64,000 nucleotides of DNA from NCBI GenBank assembly GCA_902168105.1, contig CABHOY010000045.1, positions 1 through 64,000 of the forward strand, written 5' to 3'. Both the position numbers and the translations under genes were made by a program. Below are positions 35,101-43,765 of the stretch, piece after piece; positions within the stretch are counted from its first letter, which is position 1; each line of letters begins with the position of its first letter. Source of the DNA: an uncultured Flavihumibacter sp. GTDB taxonomy: Bacteria > Bacteroidota > Bacteroidia > Chitinophagales > Chitinophagaceae. The notes beneath the pieces were generated by a model, which saw nothing but the letters and a program-made list of their open reading frames with translations, was not told the DNA's origin and ran no database searches.

Positions 35101-36163
35101 CCAGGATGCCGACACCCCATGTATTATCTTTGGCGAGTGCCTTTGTTTGTTTCACAAGGTCCTGTGCAGCGGTTCCTTTCAATAGGGAAAGCGCTACAAA
35201 CGGTAGTGCGCCTGCATCGGCGACAGCTGCCGCAAATGCAGGTACATCGCTTACGCGCGTCATAGGCCCCTGTGCAATAGGATAAGTGATATTGAGTTCT
35301 TTTGCCAGGGCGTTGCCAGGACTGATCACATTCACTGTCTTTGCCTGTAACAGGTGACCGCGGATGGCTTCATGAATGCCATTGATCATCCTGCCCAGTT
35401 TTTTATAGCGTTTCACAAGGTCAATAGAAATGGCGACGTCCTGTCCTATTGGAAGCAGACCTTTCTCCAGATCAATAATCCCCAGAAATGGTTTTAGATC
35501 TTCACGTGTGGCATTGTCAGGTAAGGCGGGAGAATTAGGTCGTACCAGTATACGATACCCATCTATCACGCGCGCCTCATTGCCATTCAGTTTTTCGCAT
35601 ACGTTCTTAATAGCTGCAGGAGCTTTGCATTCGGGGAATAGTATCAGCTGACTGTCCAGTACCACACCGCATGCGCCGGTGGCTATGAGTGCTGCAGTCG
35701 TATGGATACCAGCACCGCCCTGCACCCATATCCTAACATCAGGAAGCGCCTTTACGATCTGTTGAAAAAGAATGAAGGATGATTCGTCGCTCACTTTGCC
35801 TGCACCTTCATTTCCTTTAATAATAATACCATCGGCTTTGTCCTGCACCGCTTGTTGCGCTTCAAATAACGTGTGTACCTGGTATAGGATACGTGTATGG
35901 TTACGTGCACTTATCTTAATGTGATAGGGCGCTATGATCAGCGTTACCAAAGCAGGTAATGGGATGTCAGTCATTTCTTTCTCCGCGTAACAGACGCCAA
36001 AAGGATAACCATGTAGTGAAAGGTCTTCAAGGGCTTTAATGGCAGTGTCTCTGTTGCGTCCGAGATGTAGTACAGGGAACGCGTTCTCTTTGGCTAATGC
36101 GAGGGCCAGTGGCACGTCAGGGTGCTCCATCGGGGTGATCCCGATAATAGTAGATGTTTCCAT
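29189..36163 (-). CDS. Secondary-lipid type synthase subunit: NPD-NPD-KS-AT-ACP-ACP-KR
   Basis: 2324 residues. The N terminus (about 1-620) holds two nitronate-monooxygenase/PfaD-like halves. The first, about 1-240, has GNEGAGKVSDESS and VQGGAGIHTT. The second, about 275-600, has YPIAQGPMTRVSD, GRECGGHVGP and FFAGGIHD. It is the expected enoyl reductase. Then come KS (642-1075, Cys831), AT (about 1185-1480, Ser1275 in GHSYGEL), two ACPs with Ser1681 and Ser1795 in LSIDSIKRM motifs, and KR (about 2050-2290, LGGAQGIT, SSVAS, YAAAN). The order KS-AT-ACPn-KR is that of PfaA. With DH on the partner, a full reductive cycle is available. It is the first gene of the operon. Confidence 0.93.
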   Translation of the reverse strand: METSTIIGITPMEHPDVPLALALAKENAFPVLHLGRNRDTAIKALEDLSLHGYPFGVCYAEKEMTDIPLPALVTLIIAPYHIKISARNHTRILYQVHTLFEAQQAVQDKADGIIIKGNEGAGKVSDESSFILFQQIVKALPDVRIWVQGGAGIHTTAALIATGACGVVLDSQLILFPECKAPAAIKNVCEKLNGNEARVIDGYRILVRPNSPALPDNATREDLKPFLGIIDLEKGLLPIGQDVAISIDLVKRYKKLGRMINGIHEAIRGHLLQAKTVNVISPGNALAKELNITYPIAQGPMTRVSDVPAFAAAVADAGALPFVALSLLKGTAAQDLVKQTKALAKDNTWGVGILGFAPQELRDEQIEIIKEARPPLVLIAGGRPSQAKALEEMGIRSFLHVPSASLLDMFIKEGARRFVFEGRECGGHVGPLSSLVLWEKQIERLLQEEQASQLNVFFAGGIHDALSTAFIAVMAASLATKGAKIGVLMGTAYIYTREAVETGAILQQFQDQAITHTGTVLLKTAPGHETRCLQSPFTDFFREEKNKLQAAQLDKKEIWSTLEALNVGRLRIAAKGVDRKENGLVQIDTPQQLQEGMYMMGQVAALRHDVVSMADLHKEVAENNFNYIKNAALPAPVTHPEKALDIAIIGMACIYPGARNIEEFWSNILAGKDCVTEVPDERWNKELYYDGNSPDGNKSPSKWGGFIPKIDFDPVAFGIPPQSLAAIDPTQLLALLVAKQALDNAGYGDGSHNTEDISVIIGAEGGNDLANNYGFRSLYRQYLGEMPEELNEVLPKLTEDSFPGVLANVISGRITNRLNLGGRNYTVDAACASSLAAVDLACQELILGKSDMVLAGAADLHNGINDYLMFASTHALSRKGRCMTFDSAADGIALGEGVAMLVLKRYADAKQDGDHVYAVIKGVGGSSDGKSLGLTAPRKAGQIKALERAYEQSGVSPAAVGLVEAHGTGTVVGDKTELSALSDMLIQSGAIAGQTHLGSVKTQIGHTKCAAGLAGLIKATLSVYYGVKPPTLHIKAPNAFYNESTSPFLFNTQAGIWLDEQRLAGISAFGFGGTNFHTVIENDRAGKEKAVALSSWPAELFVFRGETDAEIKRLLQAVRNILEYNDQLPLRNIAYSLYHYNNAPVRLSIVAFNHEDLVLKTDLALSGATSKEIHVTNAVHGKVAFMFPGQGSQRINMARELFVAFPQMRKQLKAHPQYEKILFPSAAFSENMLQQQKEKIKDTRITQPLLGIVDLAIASFLKDLGILPDMVAGHSYGELPALCFAGVFEEEQLVPLSEKRAKAIIDAVEGDKGVMVAVNITAEALAPFTGKGSGVYAVNHNSPQQWVLAGATKDMEQLMLQLKEQKISFKQMEVACAFHSPLIAKSAALYKKAIGNTSFAKPAIPVWSNTTAALYPDTAAGIKDRMSEHLVSPVLFSEEVEKMYANGARIFIEVGPGKVLTSLTRSIIGKEGLVMHSEDSEPNAITHLLNTIAKYIASGRDVQLDKLFEGRTTSTIQLDTPEQYKKSATIWHVNGQLAVPATGKLPAHGALPVLTPVKLKTTVVSQPATHVNGNAEHMVQEYLNSVKYLVQAQRDVILGYLGQNPTHITSLEIPDAPAAKTAAIKHEQEPAQLKISINTQPAKGKRDVKKILIEVVSAKTGYPHEMLGMELDMEADLSIDSIKRMEIIGELRTQMGGFNAGGKNDEGAVEQLAGIKTLNGLLEWIANNVDDAEPEAGGISLQHAIEKPTNITASQNWTENDIRSTILLTVSEKTGYPQEMLGMDLDLEADLSIDSIKRMEILGELRIKIGGLAQSEEKTEALAGIKTLNGLVNWITGNLPATVPASPSSEAPAPVSTAATASLSRIRFNLVPSSFNEKETVSLTGKTFAVTDDGSHLPLAIKKLLELQGADVDIITEKDILEHYHGLIILDMLSAPDRPDILSTFATIKKLHPDNVKWIYALSGSTGSDPHQLRELQGYPGFLKSLDKEWEHAKCRSISLSGHVSPEKIPAILLGELLHPDTPAEVIYHDGVRHIFDLVPTQLPTGQTAGISLNKDAVVLVLGGAQGITAELMVRLSKEYPCNYVLVGRSPDPREQGDTDYAAFKTKDDIRKRLIEEGQLTSPAAIEKHAADIHKANQILQTIRSLENNGSTVTYRALDLRNESELEALINQLYEQYGKIDGVVHGAGLLEDKLFQQKTSDSFERVFSTKVTPLRILAEKLRADTQFVVLFSSVASVYGNRGQTDYAAANSVLDRYAWELKHVIKGKVTTINWGPWKGTGMVSPTLEKEYERRGIALIPLQAGMETFVNELKYGNESQVLIMAE

Positions 36164-36700
36164 TTTGGACGTTTAGTAGGTAACAGGCATGACTGGTCCT
36201 GACCATGATTTACGAATCATCGTTTAGTGCTATACCGCAGGTATTAATTTTAAATTTTCTGGCTGTAGTTCCCGGTTATGCCCTGAGGGACGTCATAGAC
36301 AAGGCATACCCATCCTGTTTCTCGTAATAGGATTTTTTCATAGCGCAGAATTATATAGGCTAAACGGCCCGAATTTATCACATGAGCAACACGTTAGTGT
36401 TGTTGTAATCACTGTTCAATGTTACGGATAAAATCAAATGTTTTTTTCTGACGGACATTTAACAGAAACGGCGTATAGTGTTTGTGGCATTCCCTTACGG
36501 GTGTTGACATTACTTCGGGTTATAGGACTCATAGAACAAATATGGTTGTTATGGTTATTTTGAGATATTCAGCTTCACAATCCAGAGCTAGTCTTAACGG
36601 TCTGTTAAAACTAATAAAATAAATTTTATAAAAGAATGGACAAATTCAAATCTGCATGGGTTAACGTGAACTTAATATATGAGTAGTTTGTTTACATGCA
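36164..36700. other. Intergenic region upstream of the lipid operon
   Basis: No gene is seen. It should hold the promoter for the nine-gene leftward operon, but I could not find a convincing minus-strand TTG/TAnnTTTG pair. A dyad CAACAC-GTTA-GTGTTG lies at 36387-36402 and could be an operator. Confidence 0.5.
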
Positions 36701-36750
36701 TAAAAAAAACAAGTGGAACATGATAGCATTAGCTACTATGTTCCACTTGT
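36701..36750 (-). terminator. Terminator after the DUF6515-like gene
   Basis: Perfect 13-bp stem: ACAAGTGGAACAT (36709-36721) with ATGTTCCACTTGT (36738-36750). On the minus strand it is followed by a run of eight T (36702-36709). It ends the gene to its right. Confidence 0.85.
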
Positions 36751-36770
36751 TCATTTACTTAGGATGATGT

Positions 36771-37604
36771 TTAATTGTCTGCAGCAGTCTTTCCAACTAT
36801 TTTATAACCCCGTGAATTATCGGCATTGGTTACTTCCTGATAATACATGCCATCCGGAGAAACATACAGTTGCTGCCCGTTGATTTCTACACTGCGGCTA
36901 CCATCAGGTAATGTCGCCATTACGTCTTCGGTAGGAGCTGCTGAATCCTGGTCTTGCTGATTGTCATCGCCGGTGCCGGTATTCAGCTCACCGTTCTTAC
37001 CCACTACAACATATTTTGTCTTGTTGTCCTGTTGTACTTCCTGGTAGAAGGTACCATTCTTTTCATAATAAGTGTTGCCGTCTATTGTGACTTTCTTTGC
37101 ATCGCTCGGCAGGTCAGGCACAACAACACCCATTGGAGGATCAACTACTTCATACTGTTCGGTCTGAGTCTGTGTGTTGGCATATGGACGATAGAAGAAA
37201 CCGTCGGAGTAATAGTAAGGGCCCCAACCCGTATTGAATGTCAGGAATCCGTAAGGCAGGAATCCTACACGGAAACCAATAGGAGGACCGTAGTAACGGT
37301 ATGGATGATAGTAATATCCTCTGCCATGATAATAACCGCCTCCGTGATAGTATCCACCTCCACGGTAGTAACGTACCGGGGCTCGGTAATGATAACGGCT
37401 GCCATATCCTACACCTACTCCAACTCCTATCCTGGTCGACACGCGTGGAGATGAAACGATCCTGCTACCTGCTGAAATATGTCCACCTCCGAAATGTCCT
37501 CGTCCTCCACCTCCGGAACGGCCCCGCTGTGCATATGCGCTGCTTACTGTGCTCACACCGGCCAGGACGATGAGTGAGAACAGTAAATATATCCTGTTTT
37601 TCAT
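36771..37604 (-). CDS. DUF6515-like secreted protein
   Basis: 277 residues from the ATG at 37604, where a signal peptide starts (KNRIYLLFSLIVLAGVSTVSSAYA); the frame is open to 37676. After the signal comes a Gly/Arg/His-rich stretch and a Tyr/His/Gly-rich repeat region (HYRAP, YYHGGGYYHGRGYYYHP), then GFLPYGFLTFNTGWGPYYYSDGFFY. Two similar beta-rich repeats end the protein (TIDGNTYYEKNGTFYQEV and EINGQQLYVSPDGMYYQEV). The function of this family is unknown; it is envelope-located. Confidence 0.85.
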   Translation of the reverse strand: MKNRIYLLFSLIVLAGVSTVSSAYAQRGRSGGGGRGHFGGGHISAGSRIVSSPRVSTRIGVGVGVGYGSRYHYRAPVRYYRGGGYYHGGGYYHGRGYYYHPYRYYGPPIGFRVGFLPYGFLTFNTGWGPYYYSDGFFYRPYANTQTQTEQYEVVDPPMGVVVPDLPSDAKKVTIDGNTYYEKNGTFYQEVQQDNKTKYVVVGKNGELNTGTGDDNQQDQDSAAPTEDVMATLPDGSRSVEINGQQLYVSPDGMYYQEVTNADNSRGYKIVGKTAADN

Positions 37605-37756
37605 TTGTTGATAGATTTTAAAAAGAGAGAATCGCCTCCCCCTGTTATTAGTAGTTAGATCGCTGCTAAGTGGCAAGGTTTAACGTTTCTAGTATTTTAA
37701 CAATTCCTATACCAAATAATTAGCAATTGAAAATCAGTAAGTTGGAGCGGGGCGGT

Positions 37757-38413
37757 TTAGTAAAGCTGGTTGCGGAGGATCCTTTTGATCATCTGGACAG
37801 TGGTCCGGCTGATCTGGCCTTTATATCTTTCGAGAATAGCGTTTTCGCTCAGTCCTTCGCCGAGGTCGTTCACCATGCGTAGCCATTTACTGAGGAATTC
37901 GGAGTTGGGGGTACGGTATTTCAGCAAACGCCTTACTGTTTCAATAACGGCTTTGGCGACCTGTCCTTCGTTCAGCTCGAAGATCTCGTCTGTGCTAAGA
38001 CCCAGTTCTATATCCTGCGCTACGCGGGAATAGTCCTGCAGGTACTTTTCGTTGGCTTCCATCACCTGCAGCAAGGGGTTGTCACTATAACGGATCACGG
38101 CATACTTTCTGGCCTGTTTATGTAATTCAGTGAGGGCGTAGTTGCGGGCTATGTTATCGCAGATGACCAGGTCGTCTTTAGTGAGCTCGAACCATTCACC
38201 TTTGACCCTCTTATGCTGGAAAACGATATGGAGGCATTCTTCCAGTTCGGTCATATTTGCGGAAGCGTATTGTCTGATGACCCTGAACATAACGGGCAAG
38301 TGGGTATGGTAACCGGCCAAACGCTTCTGAAGGTCCTGCGTTTTGCCGATCTTGTAAAGGTTTTTCCCAGTATTTATAATGTAAACGCACTTACCGATCT
38401 GTACTTGCTCCAT
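37757..38413 (-). CDS. GIY-YIG nuclease-family protein (MUG113-like)
   Basis: 218 residues. The N terminus (about 5-85) has the short GIY-YIG-like core of the T5orf172/MUG113 type: VYIINTG, NLYKIGKTQDLQKRL, then ECLHIVFQHKRVKGEWFELT. The C-terminal part has two related helical segments (ELNEGQVAKAVIETVRRLLKY; RYKGQISRTTVQMIKRILRNQ), which look like a duplicated helix-turn-helix-like unit. It is divergent from the McrB-like pair, with a palindromic region between. A role in the same defence locus is possible but unproven. Confidence 0.8.
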   Translation of the reverse strand: MEQVQIGKCVYIINTGKNLYKIGKTQDLQKRLAGYHTHLPVMFRVIRQYASANMTELEECLHIVFQHKRVKGEWFELTKDDLVICDNIARNYALTELHKQARKYAVIRYSDNPLLQVMEANEKYLQDYSRVAQDIELGLSTDEIFELNEGQVAKAVIETVRRLLKYRTPNSEFLSKWLRMVNDLGEGLSENAILERYKGQISRTTVQMIKRILRNQLY

Positions 38414-38520
38414 CGGGTGAAATAGTTCATGGGTGTTGTAATGACAATCGTCCTTCCTTTCCGCTACTCAGGTTACCACTGCAAGGTGCCGAATTTTTCT
38501 GAGAATTCCCGTTTCCTTCT

Positions 38521-38705
38521 GTTCAAACCCGGTCTGGGTTTAGTCAGGTTTCTATATCTCCATATCGCGATACCGTCATTTCACCGTCACTTTAGGCTCA
38601 TATGTATATCCTTTCGATATAGAGATGACGGTGAAATGATATGGAAATGACGGTATAGTGATATGGACGAGTAAAGGAAGTACTAGTAATGAAGCGGGTT
38701 TGAAC
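38521..38705. repeat. Nested imperfect palindrome with an internal direct repeat
   Basis: Outer arms GTTCAAACCC (38521-38530) and GGGTTTGAAC (38696-38705) are perfect. Inner left arm at 38559-38589 (31 bases, TCCATATC...ACCGTCA) reappears inverted at about 38625-38667 with an 11-base insertion. The right arm holds a direct repeat: 38625-38645 and 38647-38667, 21 bases each at a 22-base period with few differences (ATGACGGT...GATATGGA). It lies in the 430-base gap between the GIY-YIG gene and the McrB-like gene. It could be a decayed miniature element or a regulatory structure. Confidence 0.7.
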
Positions 38706-38843
38706 GGAATTAGAATGGGTGCTTTCAGAAGTTGGATTTCATTTACAAGATCAATATGATAATACAAATGTTATAACGATAATCTGCTGATAGTTAGTTG
38801 TTTATGTTATTTTTTGATCTGATATTTAGGAGAAATTACGTTC

Positions 38844-40547
38844 ATGATACGTGCAAGGATATATGATGTCAGGAATGGGGACACTGACTACCGCAATATG
38901 TTATCCCGCAATAAGGATGCTATCTTCTGGGACGACGCAATACTGAAAAACGCACAGGCGGGAGATGTCGTGTTCTTTGTGAACAGGGAGGAAAAGGAGG
39001 TGTTGTATACAGTAGCCACTGACGTTGTGTGTACCGGTGTGCGTAGCCAGCATACCTGGCTGAAGGAATTTGAGTATGCGGACGGCATGTATGCTGCCCG
39101 GGAAGGGGATGAGTTCCGGAAATATATTGTATTACAGCTTGAGGTGATCCCGCCTGGATGGAAATGGACAAAACCTTTACGGCACAACGGGATTGCCGAT
39201 ATCTGGATATCGGGGGCGGCCGACAATGCATCCAGGTCGGCCAGGATGTACGACCTGGGACAATTATTTGACCAGGGGCCTGCACGTGACATGCTCGAGC
39301 GATGTGATCCGCATTTAAAGGGTATAGATCTGACTGTTAATCAAACAAAAATAGAAATGACACTAGTAACCCAACCCAAAACAATGAGTGGCTCAAAGCG
39401 GCTAAAAAGGGCCAAAGATGAATTCCCATCGTATGGCATCACGTTCGATCATCCTTACAGGCGGCTATTGATGGCTGTTAAAACCAAACCTTTTGTATTG
39501 TTAAGCGGCGTAAGCGGGACAGGCAAATCCTGGCTGGTGCGAAAGCTGGCTTATATAACCTGCACGGATAGTGCACTGCGAAGCGAAGATTATCCTGGTA
39601 ATATTCAAATAGTGAGGGTAAGACCGGATTGGCACGAACCGGACGATCTTTTGGGATATGCTATGATACGTGCAGATATGTCCCGCTATCATTGTACGGA
39701 TCTGCTCCGGTTTATTGTCAAAGCAAGCCAATACCCGCATGTTCCGTTTTTTGTTTGCCTGGATGAGATGAACCTGGCAAGGATCGAACATTATTTCTCC
39801 GATTTTCTGAGCATACTCGAAACCAGCAGGCGTAAAGACGGCGAGATCGTCTATGATGCTTTTATCAGTAAAGAGAATGTTGCAGTATATAGCAGGGAGG
39901 ACCCTGAATTTTGGGCGAAACTTGGTATAGAAGGTAATCCTAAAATGCAGGCGTATTTTCTGAGCAGGGGGATTGTGTTGCCGGCCAATCTGACGGTGAT
40001 CGGCACAATCAACATGGATGAAACGACCAATGCCATTAGCCCGCGTGTGTTGGACAGGATGATGGTAATAGAAATGGAGGGCGTTGATATTGAACAAGGC
40101 CTGACAACGCCTGCTGAAAAATGGGAATACCCTGACACCTACGAGGCGACCGCAACGCTGACAGCTGGAAAGCTGAACGGGGCTGAAGCATATAGCAATA
40201 ACCTTAAAACAGGAACACTGATCATCCGGGAATTAAAAAAGCTGCATCAGATCTTGCAGGATTCTCCTTTTGCACTTTCTTACAGGGTAAGGGAAGATGT
40301 GCTGTTATACTGCGCTTACAATGAAATGCTGGCGGCCAACGGCCCTATGCCGGGAAACTGGCTTAACAGCTGTCTCGATGAAGCAATCTGTATGAAAATA
40401 CTAACCAAGATATCGGGCGATGAATCGGATTGCGGAGATATCATAGAAAAACTACAGGCTGCAACAAGATCTTATACAGCTTGTCAGCAGAAATTGTCAG
40501 CAATACAACATCAGTTAAGAAAAACCGGCTTCACTTCATTCTGGTAA
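38844..40547 (+). CDS. McrB-like AAA+ GTPase/ATPase
   Basis: 567 residues. The N-terminal about 160 residues form a small domain (GDVVFFVNREEKEV...KYIVLQLEVIPPG) resembling EVE-type modified-base readers, but this is only a likeness. The motor has Walker A GVSGTGKS (222-229), DDLLGY and Walker B VCLDEMN (Asp307, Glu308), followed by GTINMDETTNAISPRVLDR, the MNxxD-like loop region of the McrB family. With the nuclease encoded 2 bases downstream it would form a DNA translocation/cleavage machine against modified or foreign DNA. Confidence 0.88.
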   Translation: MIRARIYDVRNGDTDYRNMLSRNKDAIFWDDAILKNAQAGDVVFFVNREEKEVLYTVATDVVCTGVRSQHTWLKEFEYADGMYAAREGDEFRKYIVLQLEVIPPGWKWTKPLRHNGIADIWISGAADNASRSARMYDLGQLFDQGPARDMLERCDPHLKGIDLTVNQTKIEMTLVTQPKTMSGSKRLKRAKDEFPSYGITFDHPYRRLLMAVKTKPFVLLSGVSGTGKSWLVRKLAYITCTDSALRSEDYPGNIQIVRVRPDWHEPDDLLGYAMIRADMSRYHCTDLLRFIVKASQYPHVPFFVCLDEMNLARIEHYFSDFLSILETSRRKDGEIVYDAFISKENVAVYSREDPEFWAKLGIEGNPKMQAYFLSRGIVLPANLTVIGTINMDETTNAISPRVLDRMMVIEMEGVDIEQGLTTPAEKWEYPDTYEATATLTAGKLNGAEAYSNNLKTGTLIIRELKKLHQILQDSPFALSYRVREDVLLYCAYNEMLAANGPMPGNWLNSCLDEAICMKILTKISGDESDCGDIIEKLQAATRSYTACQQKLSAIQHQLRKTGFTSFW

Positions 40548-40549
40548 CC

Positions 40550-42838
40550 ATGAATGTATTAACACTTGATCATAGACACTTTACCATTGAAATAGACTTG
40601 GCAAACGCCCGGGGAGGAGAGGACTTCGAGAATACTTTTATAACCGCGAAAAAAAGACATTTGCCGGAGAACTTTGAAACAGCATACCTTTTTACTGGTC
40701 ATCTCCGTATGTTCCAGATCTGGTCGCCTGAATCAGGGAATGTAGAAGAGGCAGATATTCACGAAATCCGTCATCCGGTGTTCTTTGAGAATATAAAGTA
40801 TACCGTGAGCATGGATTTTCATCCGGATGTGGTACAGCCTTCTTTTTATTCCCGGACAAAAAATGTAAAGAACTGGTTTAAAGTGAGAAGGACCAAAGGA
40901 GATACCGCATTTGCATCGGGTGACCTGAAGTTCAATAATGAACCGGGAGAATTTGACCTGATCATCGATTATAAACTGAAAACTGTTTCATATAGCATGT
41001 TATTCCAGTTTACGGTGTTTTCGTCAAAACTCGATTCGAAGAAAGATCATGCCGCTATGATAGGGAAGATTGAAGGTGTATATCCGATGCTGGCAATTGA
41101 CTACCTCAGGAAAACCTATCATCACTTTGGCGCAGAGGGAGTGGGAGGCACCGATATTTTATGGTGGACAATCTTTGGGAATATTTTCCGGAGCCTTTTG
41201 AGGCACCTGAAGATAATTGTAAAAAATCCCCACAAAGAATTATCAGTAGGAAAAGAAGTTGTAAACATACGTAAGATCAAAAAAGCTACGGGACCGCTGA
41301 TGGATAAGATGGAAAGATTTGCCGGTCAGCCGAGAAAGTACTTTGAGGTCAGGAAGAAGATACTGGCAGAAGATAATTATGAGAACCGATATGTGAAATA
41401 TATCATAACAGATATACTGGAGCACTATAAGAGAATTTATAAAAAGGTGCTTAAGGACAGTAGCAACGAAAGAATGGATAAAGAATACCGGATACAATTG
41501 GAATATGCCGGGGACGCAATTGCCTCTCTGCTGGTACATCCTGTTTTTAGCGCTGTAGGAAAGCATAAGTATAAAAAACGCTTCTCACCCGTACTGGGTA
41601 ACCACCCAGGATATACGGGGTTGATAAAAGACTGGGAAACATTAAAAATGGGATATGAATTGCAGGAAGGATTATTTGAAATAGAACTGAAGGATATTGC
41701 ATATCTCTATCAGATCTGGTGCTTTTTTGGAATGGTGGACCTGTTAAAAAAGATTACAGGAGTATCACCGGACATCAAAAAAATGCCGGAAATAAAGAAT
41801 GCCCCATTTCGCTTGTCTCCGGATAAGAACATGCACTCGAAGATCCTTTTTTCCTGCGCCAATGGCACTAATATTGAACTTTATCAGGAGCTGCGGTATA
41901 CGAATAACTTTGATACGGAAGATGCTGGGACCTTCGATGCACAGGTTTGCCCGGATATTATTATGCGGATAGGGAAGAACGATCAGCCGCGAAATCTTTA
42001 CCTGACCTATTTGTTTGACGCTAAATACCGCCTGATAGAATCATCCAGATATGATAAGATAGAAAAAATGGATGAACCGCAGCCTGATGATCTGAAACAA
42101 ATGCGTGACTACAGGGAAGCGATTTACAACAGAAGGAATAACCAGACCGGTTATGAACATTTCCGGGAAGTAATGGGAGCGTACGTATTGTTCCCGGGAA
42201 ATGGAAAGGCTGAACATTACGACCGGTATTATCGGGAGATCATTCTGACTTCGAACATAGGAGGCTTCCCATTCGGGCCTGGTAATAGGGAGGGGACAGC
42301 GTTACTGGAAAAACATCTGAGGATGATTATAGCGGAAGACACAGCGCGGCAATTGGAGAAAATACCACCACATAAAGGATTGCGTTATAAAGTGGCAGAT
42401 GCTTTCGTTTTTGTTGATCTTGTTGATGCGGCAGATACGGCGATGTTCTACGATCTTATAGAAAATGAAGCGGTGCTCTATGCCTGCAGGAAGTTTGATC
42501 AGGCCGTAGGAGACTTGAAGGTACGGTACTTTGCTCCATATATTGAAGGCCGCGGGATTATCTGCTTTTATGAAATAGTAAGTATCAATTATATGCCTTA
42601 CAAAAAAGTATATCCTCCGGGGCATCCATTATTTCGCGATGAAGGCAGAAAATACATGGTACTAAAACTACAGGAAAAGGAAATGCTGGAAGGCTATGTA
42701 CAGATAAAAGGCATGGCAGGCAACAGAAGATATACACAGATAAAACACTTGTACAGTCCGAAGGAGGGCTTCATTAAGACGGCGTCGGAAAAGGATGTAC
42801 GTTGGCCAGAACAGCGTGAAGATCCTTCTGCTTCGTAA
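40550..42838 (+). CDS. DUF2357 / PD-(D/E)XK nuclease partner of McrB
   Basis: 762 residues when started at the ATG at 40550, two bases after the McrB stop; the frame is open back to 40430 within the previous gene. A DUF2357-like N-terminal half precedes a C-terminal nuclease domain with PDIIMRIG and, after a strand, LFDAKYRL (Asp490, Lys492), the D...(D/E)xK arrangement. This is the usual partner of McrB-like ATPases outside classical McrC. The tight coupling supports a two-component restriction-like defence system. Confidence 0.85.
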   Translation: MNVLTLDHRHFTIEIDLANARGGEDFENTFITAKKRHLPENFETAYLFTGHLRMFQIWSPESGNVEEADIHEIRHPVFFENIKYTVSMDFHPDVVQPSFYSRTKNVKNWFKVRRTKGDTAFASGDLKFNNEPGEFDLIIDYKLKTVSYSMLFQFTVFSSKLDSKKDHAAMIGKIEGVYPMLAIDYLRKTYHHFGAEGVGGTDILWWTIFGNIFRSLLRHLKIIVKNPHKELSVGKEVVNIRKIKKATGPLMDKMERFAGQPRKYFEVRKKILAEDNYENRYVKYIITDILEHYKRIYKKVLKDSSNERMDKEYRIQLEYAGDAIASLLVHPVFSAVGKHKYKKRFSPVLGNHPGYTGLIKDWETLKMGYELQEGLFEIELKDIAYLYQIWCFFGMVDLLKKITGVSPDIKKMPEIKNAPFRLSPDKNMHSKILFSCANGTNIELYQELRYTNNFDTEDAGTFDAQVCPDIIMRIGKNDQPRNLYLTYLFDAKYRLIESSRYDKIEKMDEPQPDDLKQMRDYREAIYNRRNNQTGYEHFREVMGAYVLFPGNGKAEHYDRYYREIILTSNIGGFPFGPGNREGTALLEKHLRMIIAEDTARQLEKIPPHKGLRYKVADAFVFVDLVDAADTAMFYDLIENEAVLYACRKFDQAVGDLKVRYFAPYIEGRGIICFYEIVSINYMPYKKVYPPGHPLFRDEGRKYMVLKLQEKEMLEGYVQIKGMAGNRRYTQIKHLYSPKEGFIKTASEKDVRWPEQREDPSAS

Positions 42839-42861
42839 GCAGAATTGCTTAAATTAGAAGC

Positions 42862-43758
<897 letters not shown>

Positions 43759-43765
43759 TATAAAA

